Shown here one piece after another: positions 1-8,321 of a DNA stretch of 11,606 bases (position 1 is its first letter; each line of letters starts with the position of its first letter). Origin of the DNA: Jatrophihabitans sp. (lineage in GTDB: Bacteria; Actinomycetota; Actinomycetes; Mycobacteriales; Jatrophihabitantaceae); contig JAOPVG010000147.1 of the NCBI GenBank assembly GCA_025966255.1, forward strand, positions 1 through 11,606. Reading direction: 5' to 3'. The notes under the pieces were generated by a model that was not told the origin of the DNA, made no database searches, and worked only from the letters and a program-made list of their open reading frames with translations. The position numbers and the translations under genes were made by a program.

Positions 1-181
1 TCGCCACCGGCAGCGCGCCGGGCAGCCCGAGGCACACCGGGCAGGTGTGGGTGTTCGGTTCAGCGCCGAACTCGGTGGAGCAGCCGCAGAACATCTTCGA
101 TGCGGTGCCGAGCTCGACGTGCGTCTCAAGACCGATCACCGGCTCGTAATGGGACACGACTGCCTCATAGGCGGTGGTCAT
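1..181 (-). CDS. gatB: Asp/Glu-tRNA amidotransferase subunit B, N-terminal part (cut by window edge)
   Basis: GatB binds mischarged Glu-tRNA(Gln) or Asp-tRNA(Asn) and carries out the kinase/transamidation step using ammonia delivered by GatA. Only the first 60 codons are here; the gene runs off the left edge. My translation of the reverse strand starts [20 protein letters not shown] and contains the GatB signature GLETHVEL followed by a paired cysteine set (FCGC, then TCPVC at about residues 31-50), which fits the family's N-terminal zinc-binding site. The ATG at 181 overlaps the gatA stop in an ATGA arrangement (4-nt overlap), and a GGAG lies about 8 nt upstream inside the end of gatA, so translation is probably coupled. 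In M. tuberculosis pfkA sits between gatA and gatB (from memory); here they are directly joined. Identification is near certain; the rest of the protein cannot be seen. Confidence 0.95.
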   Translation of the reverse strand, partial: MTTAYEAVVSHYEPVIGLETHVELGTASKMFCGCSTEFGAEPNTHTCPVCLGLPGALPVA

Positions 182-1698
182 GACACCAGCTCCGGGATGC
201 TCGTCAGAACGGCCCCACCAGCCGACGCCGCCATGGCCGCCTCGAAGGCCGCGCCCACGCGATAACACCGGTCGTCGGCCTGCGCGGGCGCCATGATCTG
301 CAGGCCAACCGGCAAGCCCTCCGACAACCCGCACGGCACGGAGATCGCCGGCGTACCGGCGAGGGAGGCGGGCAGCGTGCACAGATCGTTGATGTACATC
401 GCCATCGGATCGTCGATGCGCTCGCCGATGCCGAACGCCACAAACGGCGAGGTGGGCGACACGAGCACATCGGCCTTCTCGAAGGCGGCGTCGAAGTCGC
501 GGGCGATGAGCGTGCGCACCTTCTGCGCCTGGCCGTAGTACGCCTCGTAGTAGCCGGACGAGAGCGCGTACGTGCCGAGCATGATGCGGCGCTTGACCTC
601 GGGCCCGAACCCGGCCTCGCGGGTCAGCGACATGACGTCCTCTAGCGAGTTCGCGCCGTCGTCACCGACGCGCAGCCCGTACCGCACGGCGTCGAAGCGA
701 GCCAGGTTGGACGAACATTCGCTCGGCGCGATCAGGTAGTAGGCGGCGAGGGCGTAGTCGAAGTGCGGGCAGCTGACCTCGACGACCTCGGCGCCCAGCC
801 CCCGCAACGTGTCGACGGCGGCCTCGAAGGACGCGAGCACGCCGGGCTGGTAACCCTCGCCGCCGAGTTCACGCACGACGCCGACCCGCAGCCCGGCGAG
901 GTTGCCGTCGGCACCCTCTCGCGCGGCGGCGGCGACCGGCGGAACCGGCGCGTTGATCGAGGTCGAGTCGCACGGGTCGTAGCCGGCGATCGCTTCGTGG
1001 AGCAGAGCGGCGTCGAGCACGTTGCGCGCGAGCGGGCCGGCCTGGTCGAGCGAGGACGAGAACGCGATGAGGCCGTAGCGCGACACGGCGCCGTACGTCG
1101 GTTTGTGCCCGACGATCCCCGTGACCGCGGCGGGCTGGCGGATCGATCCGCCGGTGTCCGTGCCGATCGCCAGCGGCGCCTCGTAAGCCGCCACCGCCGC
1201 CGACGAACCACCCGACGAGCCGCCGGGAATCCGAGTGAGGTCCCACGGGTTGCACGTCGGGCCGTACGCGGAGTTCTCGGTCGAGCTGCCCATGGCGAAC
1301 TCGTCCATGTTCGTCTTGCCGAGCATCACGATGCCGGCGTCCTTGACCCGACGAGAGATGGTCGCGTCGTACGGCGGGTGCCAGCCCTTGAGGATCTTCG
1401 ACCCGGCCGTCGTGGGCACGCCCTTCGTGACCACGACGTCCTTCATCGCCAGCGGCACCCCGGCCAGTGGCCCGAGCACAGCTCCGGCGGCGCGCTGCTC
1501 GTCGACGGCCTGGGCCGCGGCCATCGCGCCTTCGGTGTCGACGTACAGGAACGCGTGCACCGCCGGGTCGACCGCGGTGATGCGGTCCAGGTGGGCCTGA
1601 GCCACCTCGACGGCAGCCACCTCGCCACCGGCGATCAAGGCGGCCAGCTCGGCTGCGGACATGGTCGTGAGATCGGTCGGACGCTCGGAGTCCGTCAC
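178..1698 (-). CDS. gatA: Asp/Glu-tRNA amidotransferase subunit A (glutamine amidase)
   Basis: GatA is the amidase-signature subunit of the cytoplasmic GatCAB complex; it hydrolyses glutamine and passes ammonia to GatB. The 506-residue product is near the family's usual length (about 485-500). The Lys-cisSer-Ser triad is visible: K86 in the AMKD stretch, S161 in GGSSGGSS and nucleophile S185 in [12 protein letters not shown]. The spacings (75 and 24 residues) equal those I recall for the S. aureus enzyme (K79, S154, S178). [12 protein letters not shown] and the C-terminal [11 protein letters not shown] segment are further GatA marks. The start is GTG at 1698, one base after the gatC stop, with GAGGAGG 6 nt upstream inside the end of gatC. 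The 3' end overlaps gatB by 4 nt. Order gatC-gatA-gatB in one operon is well supported, and nothing in the protein looks damaged. Confidence 0.98.
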   Translation of the reverse strand: MTDSERPTDLTTMSAAELAALIAGGEVAAVEVAQAHLDRITAVDPAVHAFLYVDTEGAMAAAQAVDEQRAAGAVLGPLAGVPLAMKDVVVTKGVPTTAGSKILKGWHPPYDATISRRVKDAGIVMLGKTNMDEFAMGSSTENSAYGPTCNPWDLTRIPGGSSGGSSAAVAAYEAPLAIGTDTGGSIRQPAAVTGIVGHKPTYGAVSRYGLIAFSSSLDQAGPLARNVLDAALLHEAIAGYDPCDSTSINAPVPPVAAAAREGADGNLAGLRVGVVRELGGEGYQPGVLASFEAAVDTLRGLGAEVVEVSCPHFDYALAAYYLIAPSECSSNLARFDAVRYGLRVGDDGANSLEDVMSLTREAGFGPEVKRRIMLGTYALSSGYYEAYYGQAQKVRTLIARDFDAAFEKADVLVSPTSPFVAFGIGERIDDPMAMYINDLCTLPASLAGTPAISVPCGLSEGLPVGLQIMAPAQADDRCYRVGAAFEAAMAASAGGAVLTSIPELVS

Positions 1699-1699
1699 G

Positions 1700-2119
1700 T
1701 CAGACCTCCTCGGCGAGGATGCGCGGCACGCGGAACTTGTTGTCCTCGACGGCCGGCGCCTCGTTCAGCACTTCCTCGCGCGGCAGTGACGGTCTGACCT
1801 CGTCAGCGCGATAGACGTTGGTCATCGGCACGGCGTGCGTCATCGGTGGAATTTCGTCGGCGTCGCCCGTGGCGACCTCGCCCACGCGCGCCACGGCGCC
1901 CAGGATCACGTCGAGCTGGCCGGCGAACACGTCGAGCTCGTCCTCGGTGACGGCCAGTCGGGCCAGCCGGGCCAGGTGGGCGACGTCGGCGCGGCTGATG
2001 CGGCTCTCGGATCCGGCGGCGTCGGCTGCCCCATCGCCCGACGGGGCAGCGGGATCAGAAGAAAGCTCGGCGGCGCTGGAGGATGCGCCGGAGTAGGCGC
2101 TCAGGGATGGGTCGGACAC
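1700..2119 (-). CDS. gatC: Asp/Glu-tRNA amidotransferase subunit C with N-terminal extension
   Basis: GatC is the small subunit that wraps around and stabilises GatA-GatB. Residues 39-139 are a typical GatC of about 100 residues: [17 protein letters not shown], then a [12 protein letters not shown] helix, a [11 protein letters not shown] stretch and the C-terminal FRVPRIL. Between this core and the nearest upstream canonical start (GTG at 2119) there is no ATG, GTG or TTG, so residues 1-38 appear to be a real extension. They are Ser/Ala/Asp/Gly/Pro-rich and look disordered. An in-frame ATG at 2236 exists but would overlap the divergent ACT gene and add a further 39 unlikely residues. The GTG at 2119 has GGAG only 2 nt away, too close for normal use, but TAGACT lies 8 nt upstream, suggesting a leaderless message. 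The gene leads the gatCAB operon. Function is sure; the start is less so. Confidence 0.92.
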   Translation of the reverse strand: MSDPSLSAYSGASSSAAELSSDPAAPSGDGAADAAGSESRISRADVAHLARLARLAVTEDELDVFAGQLDVILGAVARVGEVATGDADEIPPMTHAVPMTNVYRADEVRPSLPREEVLNEAPAVEDNKFRVPRILAEEV

Positions 2120-2123
2120 GACT

Positions 2124-2184
2124 CCGCAGTCTACGGACGTCGGGATGGACGGCGCACCGCAGTTGGTCGCGCCGACCCTGCAGT
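2124..2184 (+). repeat. Three CYGCAGT copies in the gatC/ACT-gene divergent gap
   Basis: Copies lie at 2124-2130 (CCGCAGT), 2157-2163 (CCGCAGT) and 2178-2184 (CTGCAGT), all in the same orientation. Their spacings of 33 and 21 bp are close to three and two helical turns. The first overlaps the possible gatC -10. They may be operator half-sites for a regulator of one or both divergent genes, or chance in GC-rich DNA. The gap from 2120 to 2229 holds nothing else I can identify. Confidence 0.3.
2128..2133 (-). promoter_or_regulatory. Possible -10 element for leaderless gatCAB mRNA
   Basis: On the minus strand this reads TAGACT, a TANNNT-type -10 hexamer. It ends 8 nt before the GTG proposed as the gatC start, so transcription could begin at or next to the start codon. 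I could not find a convincing -35 at the usual distance. This is a pattern match only. Confidence 0.35.
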
Positions 2185-2229
2185 GGGGGCCGTAACGACC
2201 GCGACATGTGCGTGCGGCAGGCTGTGCGC

Positions 2230-2895
2230 GTGTCATACCTGCTGCGTCTCGTGCTGCCCGATCGCCCTGGTGCGCTCGGCGCCGTCGCGACCGCGCTCGG
2301 CACGGTGGGCGCCGACATCCTGAGCGTCGACGTCATTCAACGCTCCCCGGGCAGCGCCACCGACGATTTCGTGGTGGAACTGCCGCCGGACAAGCTCGCC
2401 GACTCCCTCGTCTCGGCCGCGGCGACGGTCGACGGCGTGCACGTCGAGTCGATCCGCCCGTACGCGGGCCAGCTCGATCCGCACCGCGAGCTCGAACTGC
2501 TGGAACGCCTGGGCACCAACCCCTCCGCTCCGCTGGCTGTCCTCGCCGACGGCGTCGCCCGCGTTTTCCGAGCGGGCTGGGCGCTGGTGCTCGGCCCACC
2601 GGTGGCCGGCCAGGGCGAGGTACTCGCCGCCGGCGGAGCCGCGCCCGAGGTCGATTCGCTGCCGATGCCGTGGTGGCCGCCGACCCCGAGCCGTCCCCTC
2701 GACCCCGACGAGTCGTGGGCGCCGGCCGACTGGGGCCGGCTGGGCACCGAGCTGGCCGTGACCGCGCTCGGTGACTCCGCGTTGCTCATCGGCCGGCCCG
2801 CGCTGCGGTGGGCGCCGTCCGAACTCGTGCGCCTACAACACCTGGCCGCGATCGCCGCGACGGTGACGCCAGTGGGCGTCGGCACCACCGACTGA
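2230..2895 (+). CDS. ACT-domain protein with GAF-like C-terminal region
   Basis: The 221-residue product starts with a clear ACT domain (about residues 2-75): SYLLRLVLPDRPGALGAVA, then GADILSVDVI and a DDFVVELP strand. The DRPGAL turn between strand 1 and helix 1 is where ACT domains usually bind small ligands, often amino acids. After a linker, residues 105-215 contain a Trp/Pro-rich stretch (MPWWPPTPSRP) and end in a segment resembling the last strand and helix of a GAF domain (GDSALLIGRPALRWAPSELV); that second assignment is inference. From memory, M. tuberculosis Rv3013 is a similar uncharacterised protein lying between gatC and ligA. GTG at 2230 is chosen because CAGG lies 8 nt upstream and conserved sequence begins at once. 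ATG at 2206 is the alternative, with TAACGA 7 nt before it. Ligand and role are unknown; a regulatory sensor is plausible. Confidence 0.82.
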   Translation: MSYLLRLVLPDRPGALGAVATALGTVGADILSVDVIQRSPGSATDDFVVELPPDKLADSLVSAAATVDGVHVESIRPYAGQLDPHRELELLERLGTNPSAPLAVLADGVARVFRAGWALVLGPPVAGQGEVLAAGGAAPEVDSLPMPWWPPTPSRPLDPDESWAPADWGRLGTELAVTALGDSALLIGRPALRWAPSELVRLQHLAAIAATVTPVGVGTTD

Positions 2896-2920
2896 CGCCT
2901 CGCCCGATGTCTCCTAGGGT
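2892..2920 (+). promoter_or_regulatory. Candidate promoter for leaderless dehydrogenase mRNA
   Basis: CTGACG at 2892-2897 (four of six matches to TTGACA) and TAGGGT at 2915-2920 are separated by 17 nt. The -10 ends 7 nt before the ATG at 2928, so the transcript would start at or one base before the start codon. The -35 overlaps the stop codon of the ACT gene. AGGG within the -10 could also act as a ribosome binding site on a read-through transcript. Confidence 0.5.
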
Positions 2921-2927
2921 CGGACGC

Positions 2928-3800
2928 ATGTCGTCCTGGAGCGTTGCCGATATCCCTGATCAAACCGGCCGCACGATCGTCGTGACCGGCGCCAACAGCG
3001 GGCTCGGCGAGGCCACGGCGACCGAGCTCGCCAAGCACGGGGCCCGCGTGATCCTCGCCTGCCGCAACAGCAGCAAGGGTGCTGCGGCGGCGGCCAAGAT
3101 GATCGGCGACGTGACGGTGCGATCACTCGACCTCGCCGATCTCGCCTCGGTGCGGGCCTTCGCCGACAGCACCGGGAACATCGATGTCCTGGTCAACAAC
3201 GCCGGCGTCATGGCCATCCCGAAGAAGCGCACCGCCGACGGCTTCGAGATGCAGATGGGGACCAACTTCTTCGGCCACTTCGCCCTCACCGGACTGTTGC
3301 TCCCCAAGATCGCCGACCGCGTTGTGACGCTGTCGAGCTTCGCGCACCGGACCGGCAAGATCGACCTGGACGACCTGAACTGGGAGCGCCGCCGGTATCA
3401 GCGCTGGGGGGCCTACGCGCAGTCCAAGCTCGCGGATCTGATGTTCGCGTACGCGCTGCACCGCCGCCTGGCCCAGGCCGGTTCGCCGGTGCGCTCGATC
3501 GCGGCCCATCCGGGCTACGCATCGACGGAGTTGCAGTCCCACACCGAGTCGCTGCAGGACCGCGTGATGGCCGTCGGCAACCGCCTGCTGGCGCAGAGCG
3601 CGGCCAACGGCGCGCAACCCCCGCTGTACGCGTCGACGATGCCCGACGCCGAGAGCGGCGCGTACTACGGGCCGAACGGCATCGGTGAGTTGCGCGGGTC
3701 GCCCCGGCGCGTCGGTTCCTCGCGGGCCTCCATGGACATCAACGTGGCCGGCCGGTTGTGGGAGCGGGCCACCGAATTGACCGACGTCGCATTCCCCTGA
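2928..3800 (+). CDS. Short-chain dehydrogenase/reductase (retinol-dehydrogenase-like)
   Basis: This is a classical SDR oxidoreductase of 290 residues, slightly longer than the 250-residue core, as in retinol/WW-domain-type members. The Rossmann dinucleotide motif TGANSGLG is at 20-27. ACRN at 44-47 follows the second strand; an arginine there usually goes with NADP(H) preference. DLAD is at 68-71 and NNAG at 90-93, with N113 in TNFFGHF. The catalytic serine is in TLSSFAH (S136 or S137), and Y163/K167 form YAQSK. HPGY at 194-197 is also typical. Substrate cannot be deduced. ATG at 2928 has AGGG 8 nt upstream and is preferred over in-frame ATG at 2907, which adds seven residues with no family similarity. 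The gene follows the ACT gene by 32 nt but appears to have its own promoter. Its last 136 nt overlap the convergent PAP2 gene. Confidence 0.93.
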   Translation: MSSWSVADIPDQTGRTIVVTGANSGLGEATATELAKHGARVILACRNSSKGAAAAAKMIGDVTVRSLDLADLASVRAFADSTGNIDVLVNNAGVMAIPKKRTADGFEMQMGTNFFGHFALTGLLLPKIADRVVTLSSFAHRTGKIDLDDLNWERRRYQRWGAYAQSKLADLMFAYALHRRLAQAGSPVRSIAAHPGYASTELQSHTESLQDRVMAVGNRLLAQSAANGAQPPLYASTMPDAESGAYYGPNGIGELRGSPRRVGSSRASMDINVAGRLWERATELTDVAFP

Positions 3801-4615
3801 GCCGCACCCCACTTCCGCACCGGCCCGCGCCCATTCGACGCCGGCTCCGGCGACGGCTCAGGCTCCGGGACCGTGCGCGGCTCGGCGGCCGCGTCGGCTT
3901 CCGCGGTGTGTGCCGCCGGCGCGAGGCGGCGGCGAACCGTTCTCCACACGGCGTCGACCGAGCGTTCGACCGTCGGCACGATCCACGGGAGCACCAGGAG
4001 AACCAGGCCACCCGCTATCCAGCCGCCGACGACGTCGCTGAACCAGTGCGTGTTGAGGTAGACGGTGCCGAGGCCGACCGTCACCGAGATGAACGCTGCG
4101 AGGACGATGCCGGCGGTGCGGTGCTTGACCGCGATCCACGCCATGAGCCCGTAGAGCACGACGGCGTTGGACACGTGGCCGGACGGGAAGATGTTGCCGC
4201 CCACGAAAACGTCGTGGACCGGGTGGTTGTACAACGGCCCGAGCCGCCCCGTCGCGATCTTGACCACCCCAACGGTCAGGTTCAGCACCACCAGGGCGAC
4301 CCCGAGCAGGATGAGCGGACGGGGCGAGCGATTGCGCCAGGCCACCCAGATGAACCAGGGCAGGAAGAAGAGGGTCGCCGGACCACGCTGGCCGAGGACG
4401 ACGTAGAACGAGATCCACTTCTTGTACCCGGGGTAGGTGTGGCGCAGATCGAGATTGCGGAGGTAGGCGTCGAACGTGAGGATCGGCGAGCGGAACATGA
4501 CGCCGAGCGTCAGCAGCGTGTAGGCGAGCAGGATCAGCCCGAACGCGAGCGCATGCCAATGAACGCGCCTCGGCGCCCGGGCGGCAGTTTGTCCCGCGGA
4601 CACAGGAGTTCCCAC
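3665..4615 (-). CDS. PAP2-superfamily membrane phosphatase-like protein
   Basis: This integral membrane protein of 316 residues has about six hydrophobic segments (roughly 22-41, 81-93, 100-118, 148-165, 168-187, 195-213). The PAP2 phosphatase core is recognisable: K119 of motif 1, PSGH at 144-147 (motif 2) and H190/D194 in THWFSD (motif 3). The arginine of motif 1 is Gly126 and the SR pair of motif 3 is Gly183-Thr184, so two phosphate-contacting arginines of the classical signature are absent. It may use another lipid-phosphate substrate or be inactive; a conserved actinobacterial subfamily with this pattern is my recollection, not checked. Residues 231-316 form a hydrophilic tail with PEPEPSPEP, and roughly the last 44 are antisense to the dehydrogenase gene. 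GTG at 4615 is chosen because GGAAAG lies 9 nt upstream and it avoids a non-conserved 26-residue extension from ATG at 4693. GTG at 4603 is also possible. Confidence 0.85.
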   Translation of the reverse strand: MGTPVSAGQTAARAPRRVHWHALAFGLILLAYTLLTLGVMFRSPILTFDAYLRNLDLRHTYPGYKKWISFYVVLGQRGPATLFFLPWFIWVAWRNRSPRPLILLGVALVVLNLTVGVVKIATGRLGPLYNHPVHDVFVGGNIFPSGHVSNAVVLYGLMAWIAVKHRTAGIVLAAFISVTVGLGTVYLNTHWFSDVVGGWIAGGLVLLVLPWIVPTVERSVDAVWRTVRRRLAPAAHTAEADAAAEPRTVPEPEPSPEPASNGRGPVRKWGAAQGNATSVNSVARSHNRPATLMSMEAREEPTRRGDPRNSPMPFGP

Positions 4616-4666
4616 GATTACGTTCTTTCCACACCTTCCTGTGAAGTACCCACTCAATTGCGGTGG

Positions 4667-4699
4667 AAGGGCCGTTCTTGTGCGCCAGAACACGCCCTT
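4667..4699 (-). terminator. Hairpin just downstream of ligA
   Basis: AAGGGC (4667-4672) pairs with GCCCTT (4694-4699) and GTTCT (4674-4678) with AGAAC (4687-4691), around an 8-nt loop and a 1x2 internal bulge. It begins 5 nt after the ligA stop. No run of T follows on either strand, so it is a U-less hairpin; it could end ligA transcription or protect the 3' end of the mRNA. The stem is seen directly; the role is inferred. Confidence 0.55.
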
Positions 4700-4704
4700 A
4701 CTGT

Positions 4705-6864
<2,160 letters not shown>

Positions 6865-6889
6865 TCGAGGGGGTCGGACAGGTGAGCGC

Positions 6890-7285
6890 TCAGCGCCGCT
6901 GCCACCAATGCCGGCGTTTTGCCGACCCGTTCGCGCCCACCGGTTCGCCGTTGAGCAGCACCTGACCGGTCGCCGGAGCCGGCGCCGCCGGAGGCAGTGG
7001 CGCGGGCGCAGTCGCCGGCGCCCCTGGTGCGCCGGTGAGTCCGGCGGCCTCGAGCGCGGCGCGCGCCTGCGGCGGGAGGTCGGCCAGCGACTGGTAGGTG
7101 ACGCCGTCGACGTCGATCGCGGTCGACTGCACCGTCATGCCGGCGGTGGGGATCGGGCCGCCCTCGAGTAGGTCCGGAACGCCGTTGTGGTCGGCGTCCG
7201 GCAGCGTCCCGCCCATGAGCGCGCGGATCTCCTCGGGAACCTGGTCCCACGAGTCGTACTCCTGGCCATTCACCACGATCTTCAC
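6890..7285 (-). CDS. Unassigned small protein with duplicated motif and calcium-loop-like segment
   Basis: I do not recognise a named family. The 131-residue protein lacks a signal peptide or membrane segment, so it is probably cytoplasmic. Residues 5-24 (VNGQEYDSWDQVPEEIRALM) and 59-78 (VDGVTYQSLADLPPQARAAL) share the pattern V-[ND]-G-x2-Y-x-S-x4-P-x3-R-A, an internal duplication with a 54-residue period. Between them DADHNGVPD at 30-38 resembles the DxDxNGxxD loops that bind calcium in EF-hand-like and thrombospondin-type repeats. An Ala/Pro-rich linker (about 82-107) follows, then LLNGEPVGANG and a basic end, AKRRHWWQRR. Start is GTG at 7285, with AGGAGAGG 8 nt upstream and 25 nt after the preceding stop. 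An in-frame ATG at 7348 would overlap the MetE-like gene and is rejected. It sits between the MetE-like gene and ligA in the same direction, so it is probably cotranscribed. Confidence 0.78.
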   Translation of the reverse strand: MKIVVNGQEYDSWDQVPEEIRALMGGTLPDADHNGVPDLLEGGPIPTAGMTVQSTAIDVDGVTYQSLADLPPQARAALEAAGLTGAPGAPATAPAPLPPAAPAPATGQVLLNGEPVGANGSAKRRHWWQRR

Positions 7286-7293
7286 GCGCTCAG

Positions 7294-7301
7294 CCTCTCC
7301 T
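7294..7301 (-). promoter_or_regulatory. Strong ribosome binding site fixing the start of the small unassigned gene
   Basis: The minus strand reads AGGAGAGG, 8 nt before the GTG at 7285. It is one of the strongest Shine-Dalgarno matches in the window and lies in the 25-nt gap after the MetE-like stop. It decides for GTG at 7285 over the upstream ATG at 7348. Confidence 0.7.
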
Positions 7302-7310
7302 GTCCTGGGC

Positions 7311-8309
7311 TCATTCGCCACCGTCGAGCAACCAGCGGCCGCAATCACGCAGCCGGCTCAGCCCACGGCGGACGTCGGCGGGCGAGGCGCCGGCAAACCC
7401 GCAGCCGGGTGTGGGGACGATCGCGGAGGCGAGCTGCTCGGTCGGGAAGCCGAGCTCGCTCCACAGGGTTCGGATCGGCTGGGTCAGCGCGTCGAGCGGG
7501 CCGGGGGTTGCCGTGGTCGGCACGACGCCGAGCCACAGTGACACACCGGCTTCGACCGCTTCGCCGAGGGCGTCGTAGTCGCTGCGGTGCAGCCGGGCGG
7601 CGTCGACGGATATCGCGTCGGCACCGGCACTGCGCAGCAGCGGGATCGGCACGTCGTCGGCACAGCAGTGGATCGCCCGTCCTCCCTCGGGCGCCACGGC
7701 CAGGACGTCGCCGAGGGCCTGTTCGACCGCCGCGGCGTCGACCGAGCGCACCGTTCCGTAGCCGGACGGGGTCGGTACCCGCCCGCCGAGCACCGTGGGC
7801 AGGGACGGCTCGTCGAGCTGCAGGACGAGCCTGGCGCCGGGCACCCGGCTGGCCACGTCGGCCAGGTGCAGGCGTAACCCCTCGGCCAGCGACGCGACCA
7901 GATCGCGCACGGCGCCGTGATCGGTGACGAGCTTGTGGCCGCTCGGCAGTTCCAGGCCGGCGGCGAGGGTCCACGGCCCGGCGGCCTGCAGCTTGAGGGC
8001 CCCGCTGTAGCCGGCCGCCTGCTGCTCGAGAGCGTCGAGGTCGCGGGACAGGAGATCGCGCGCCTGGCGCAGGTCACGGCCGGAATGGGCGGCAATGCGC
8101 CAACCGGACGGCACGATCTCGACGGGCAGGTCGACGAGCAGGGCCGCGGCTCGGCCGATCATCTCCGCGCCCGGGCCCCGCGCCGGCAGCTCGGGCAGGT
8201 GCGGAAAATCCGGTAGCTCGCCGAAGACCAGCGCGGCCGCCTCGACCGGGTCCGTGCCCGGCAGCGAGCCGATGCCGGTGACCGCGCCCGGGGGCCACGG
8301 CCGGCTCAA
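7311..8309 (-). CDS. MetE-like (cobalamin-independent methionine synthase C-terminal type) protein
   Basis: The 332-residue protein resembles only the catalytic C-terminal half of MetE (full MetE is about 750 residues). The opening GAVTGIGSLPGTDP, GPWTLA at 111-116 and LQLDEPSLP at 163-171 are marks of this UROD/MetE-like barrel. Possible zinc ligands are H214 and C216 (IHCCADD), D236 in place of the usual Glu, and C303 in PTPGCG, matching the order of the MetE zinc site. That suggests a thiol-activating methyltransferase, but the folate-binding N-terminal domain is missing and methionine synthesis cannot be claimed. M. tuberculosis Rv3015c, an uncharacterised protein near ligA and mnmA, is from memory its counterpart. 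The start is TTG at 8309 with GAGAGG 6 nt upstream; no better start is near. The 84-nt gap upstream to mnmA carries a direct-repeat-bracketed segment. Confidence 0.88.
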   Translation of the reverse strand: MSRPWPPGAVTGIGSLPGTDPVEAAALVFGELPDFPHLPELPARGPGAEMIGRAAALLVDLPVEIVPSGWRIAAHSGRDLRQARDLLSRDLDALEQQAAGYSGALKLQAAGPWTLAAGLELPSGHKLVTDHGAVRDLVASLAEGLRLHLADVASRVPGARLVLQLDEPSLPTVLGGRVPTPSGYGTVRSVDAAAVEQALGDVLAVAPEGGRAIHCCADDVPIPLLRSAGADAISVDAARLHRSDYDALGEAVEAGVSLWLGVVPTTATPGPLDALTQPIRTLWSELGFPTEQLASAIVPTPGCGFAGASPADVRRGLSRLRDCGRWLLDGGE

Positions 8310-8315
8310 GCCGTA

Positions 8316-8321
8316 CCTCTC
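8316..8321 (-). promoter_or_regulatory. Ribosome binding site for the MetE-like gene (TTG start)
   Basis: The minus strand reads GAGAGG, 6 nt before the TTG at 8309. It supports this unusual start. Five of its six bases belong to one copy of the 8-bp direct repeat described at 8317-8398. Confidence 0.6.

Noticed and set aside
763..1797. Long open frame on the plus strand opposite gatA
   Set aside because: It is antisense to a complete GatA with an intact catalytic triad; composition is shadow-like and no domain is recognisable.
2120..2236. GatC start at ATG 2236
   Set aside because: It would cross the whole divergent promoter region and overlap the ACT gene start, adding Cys/Arg-rich residues with no similarity to GatC.
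2808..2927. Earlier start for the dehydrogenase at 2808 or 2907
   Set aside because: Sequence before 2928 overlaps the ACT gene or shows no SDR similarity, while 2928 has a well-placed AGGG and promoter.
4616..4693. PAP2 start at ATG 4693
   Set aside because: The first 26 residues would be encoded by the ligA-terminator hairpin region and look non-conserved; GTG 4615 has a better placed ribosome binding site.
7286..7348. Apparent lipoprotein signal (MIAAAGCSTVANEP) upstream of the small unassigned gene
   Set aside because: It resembles a lipobox, but 7311-7348 is the end of the MetE-like gene read in another frame, and a strong ribosome binding site at 7294-7301 points to GTG 7285 instead.
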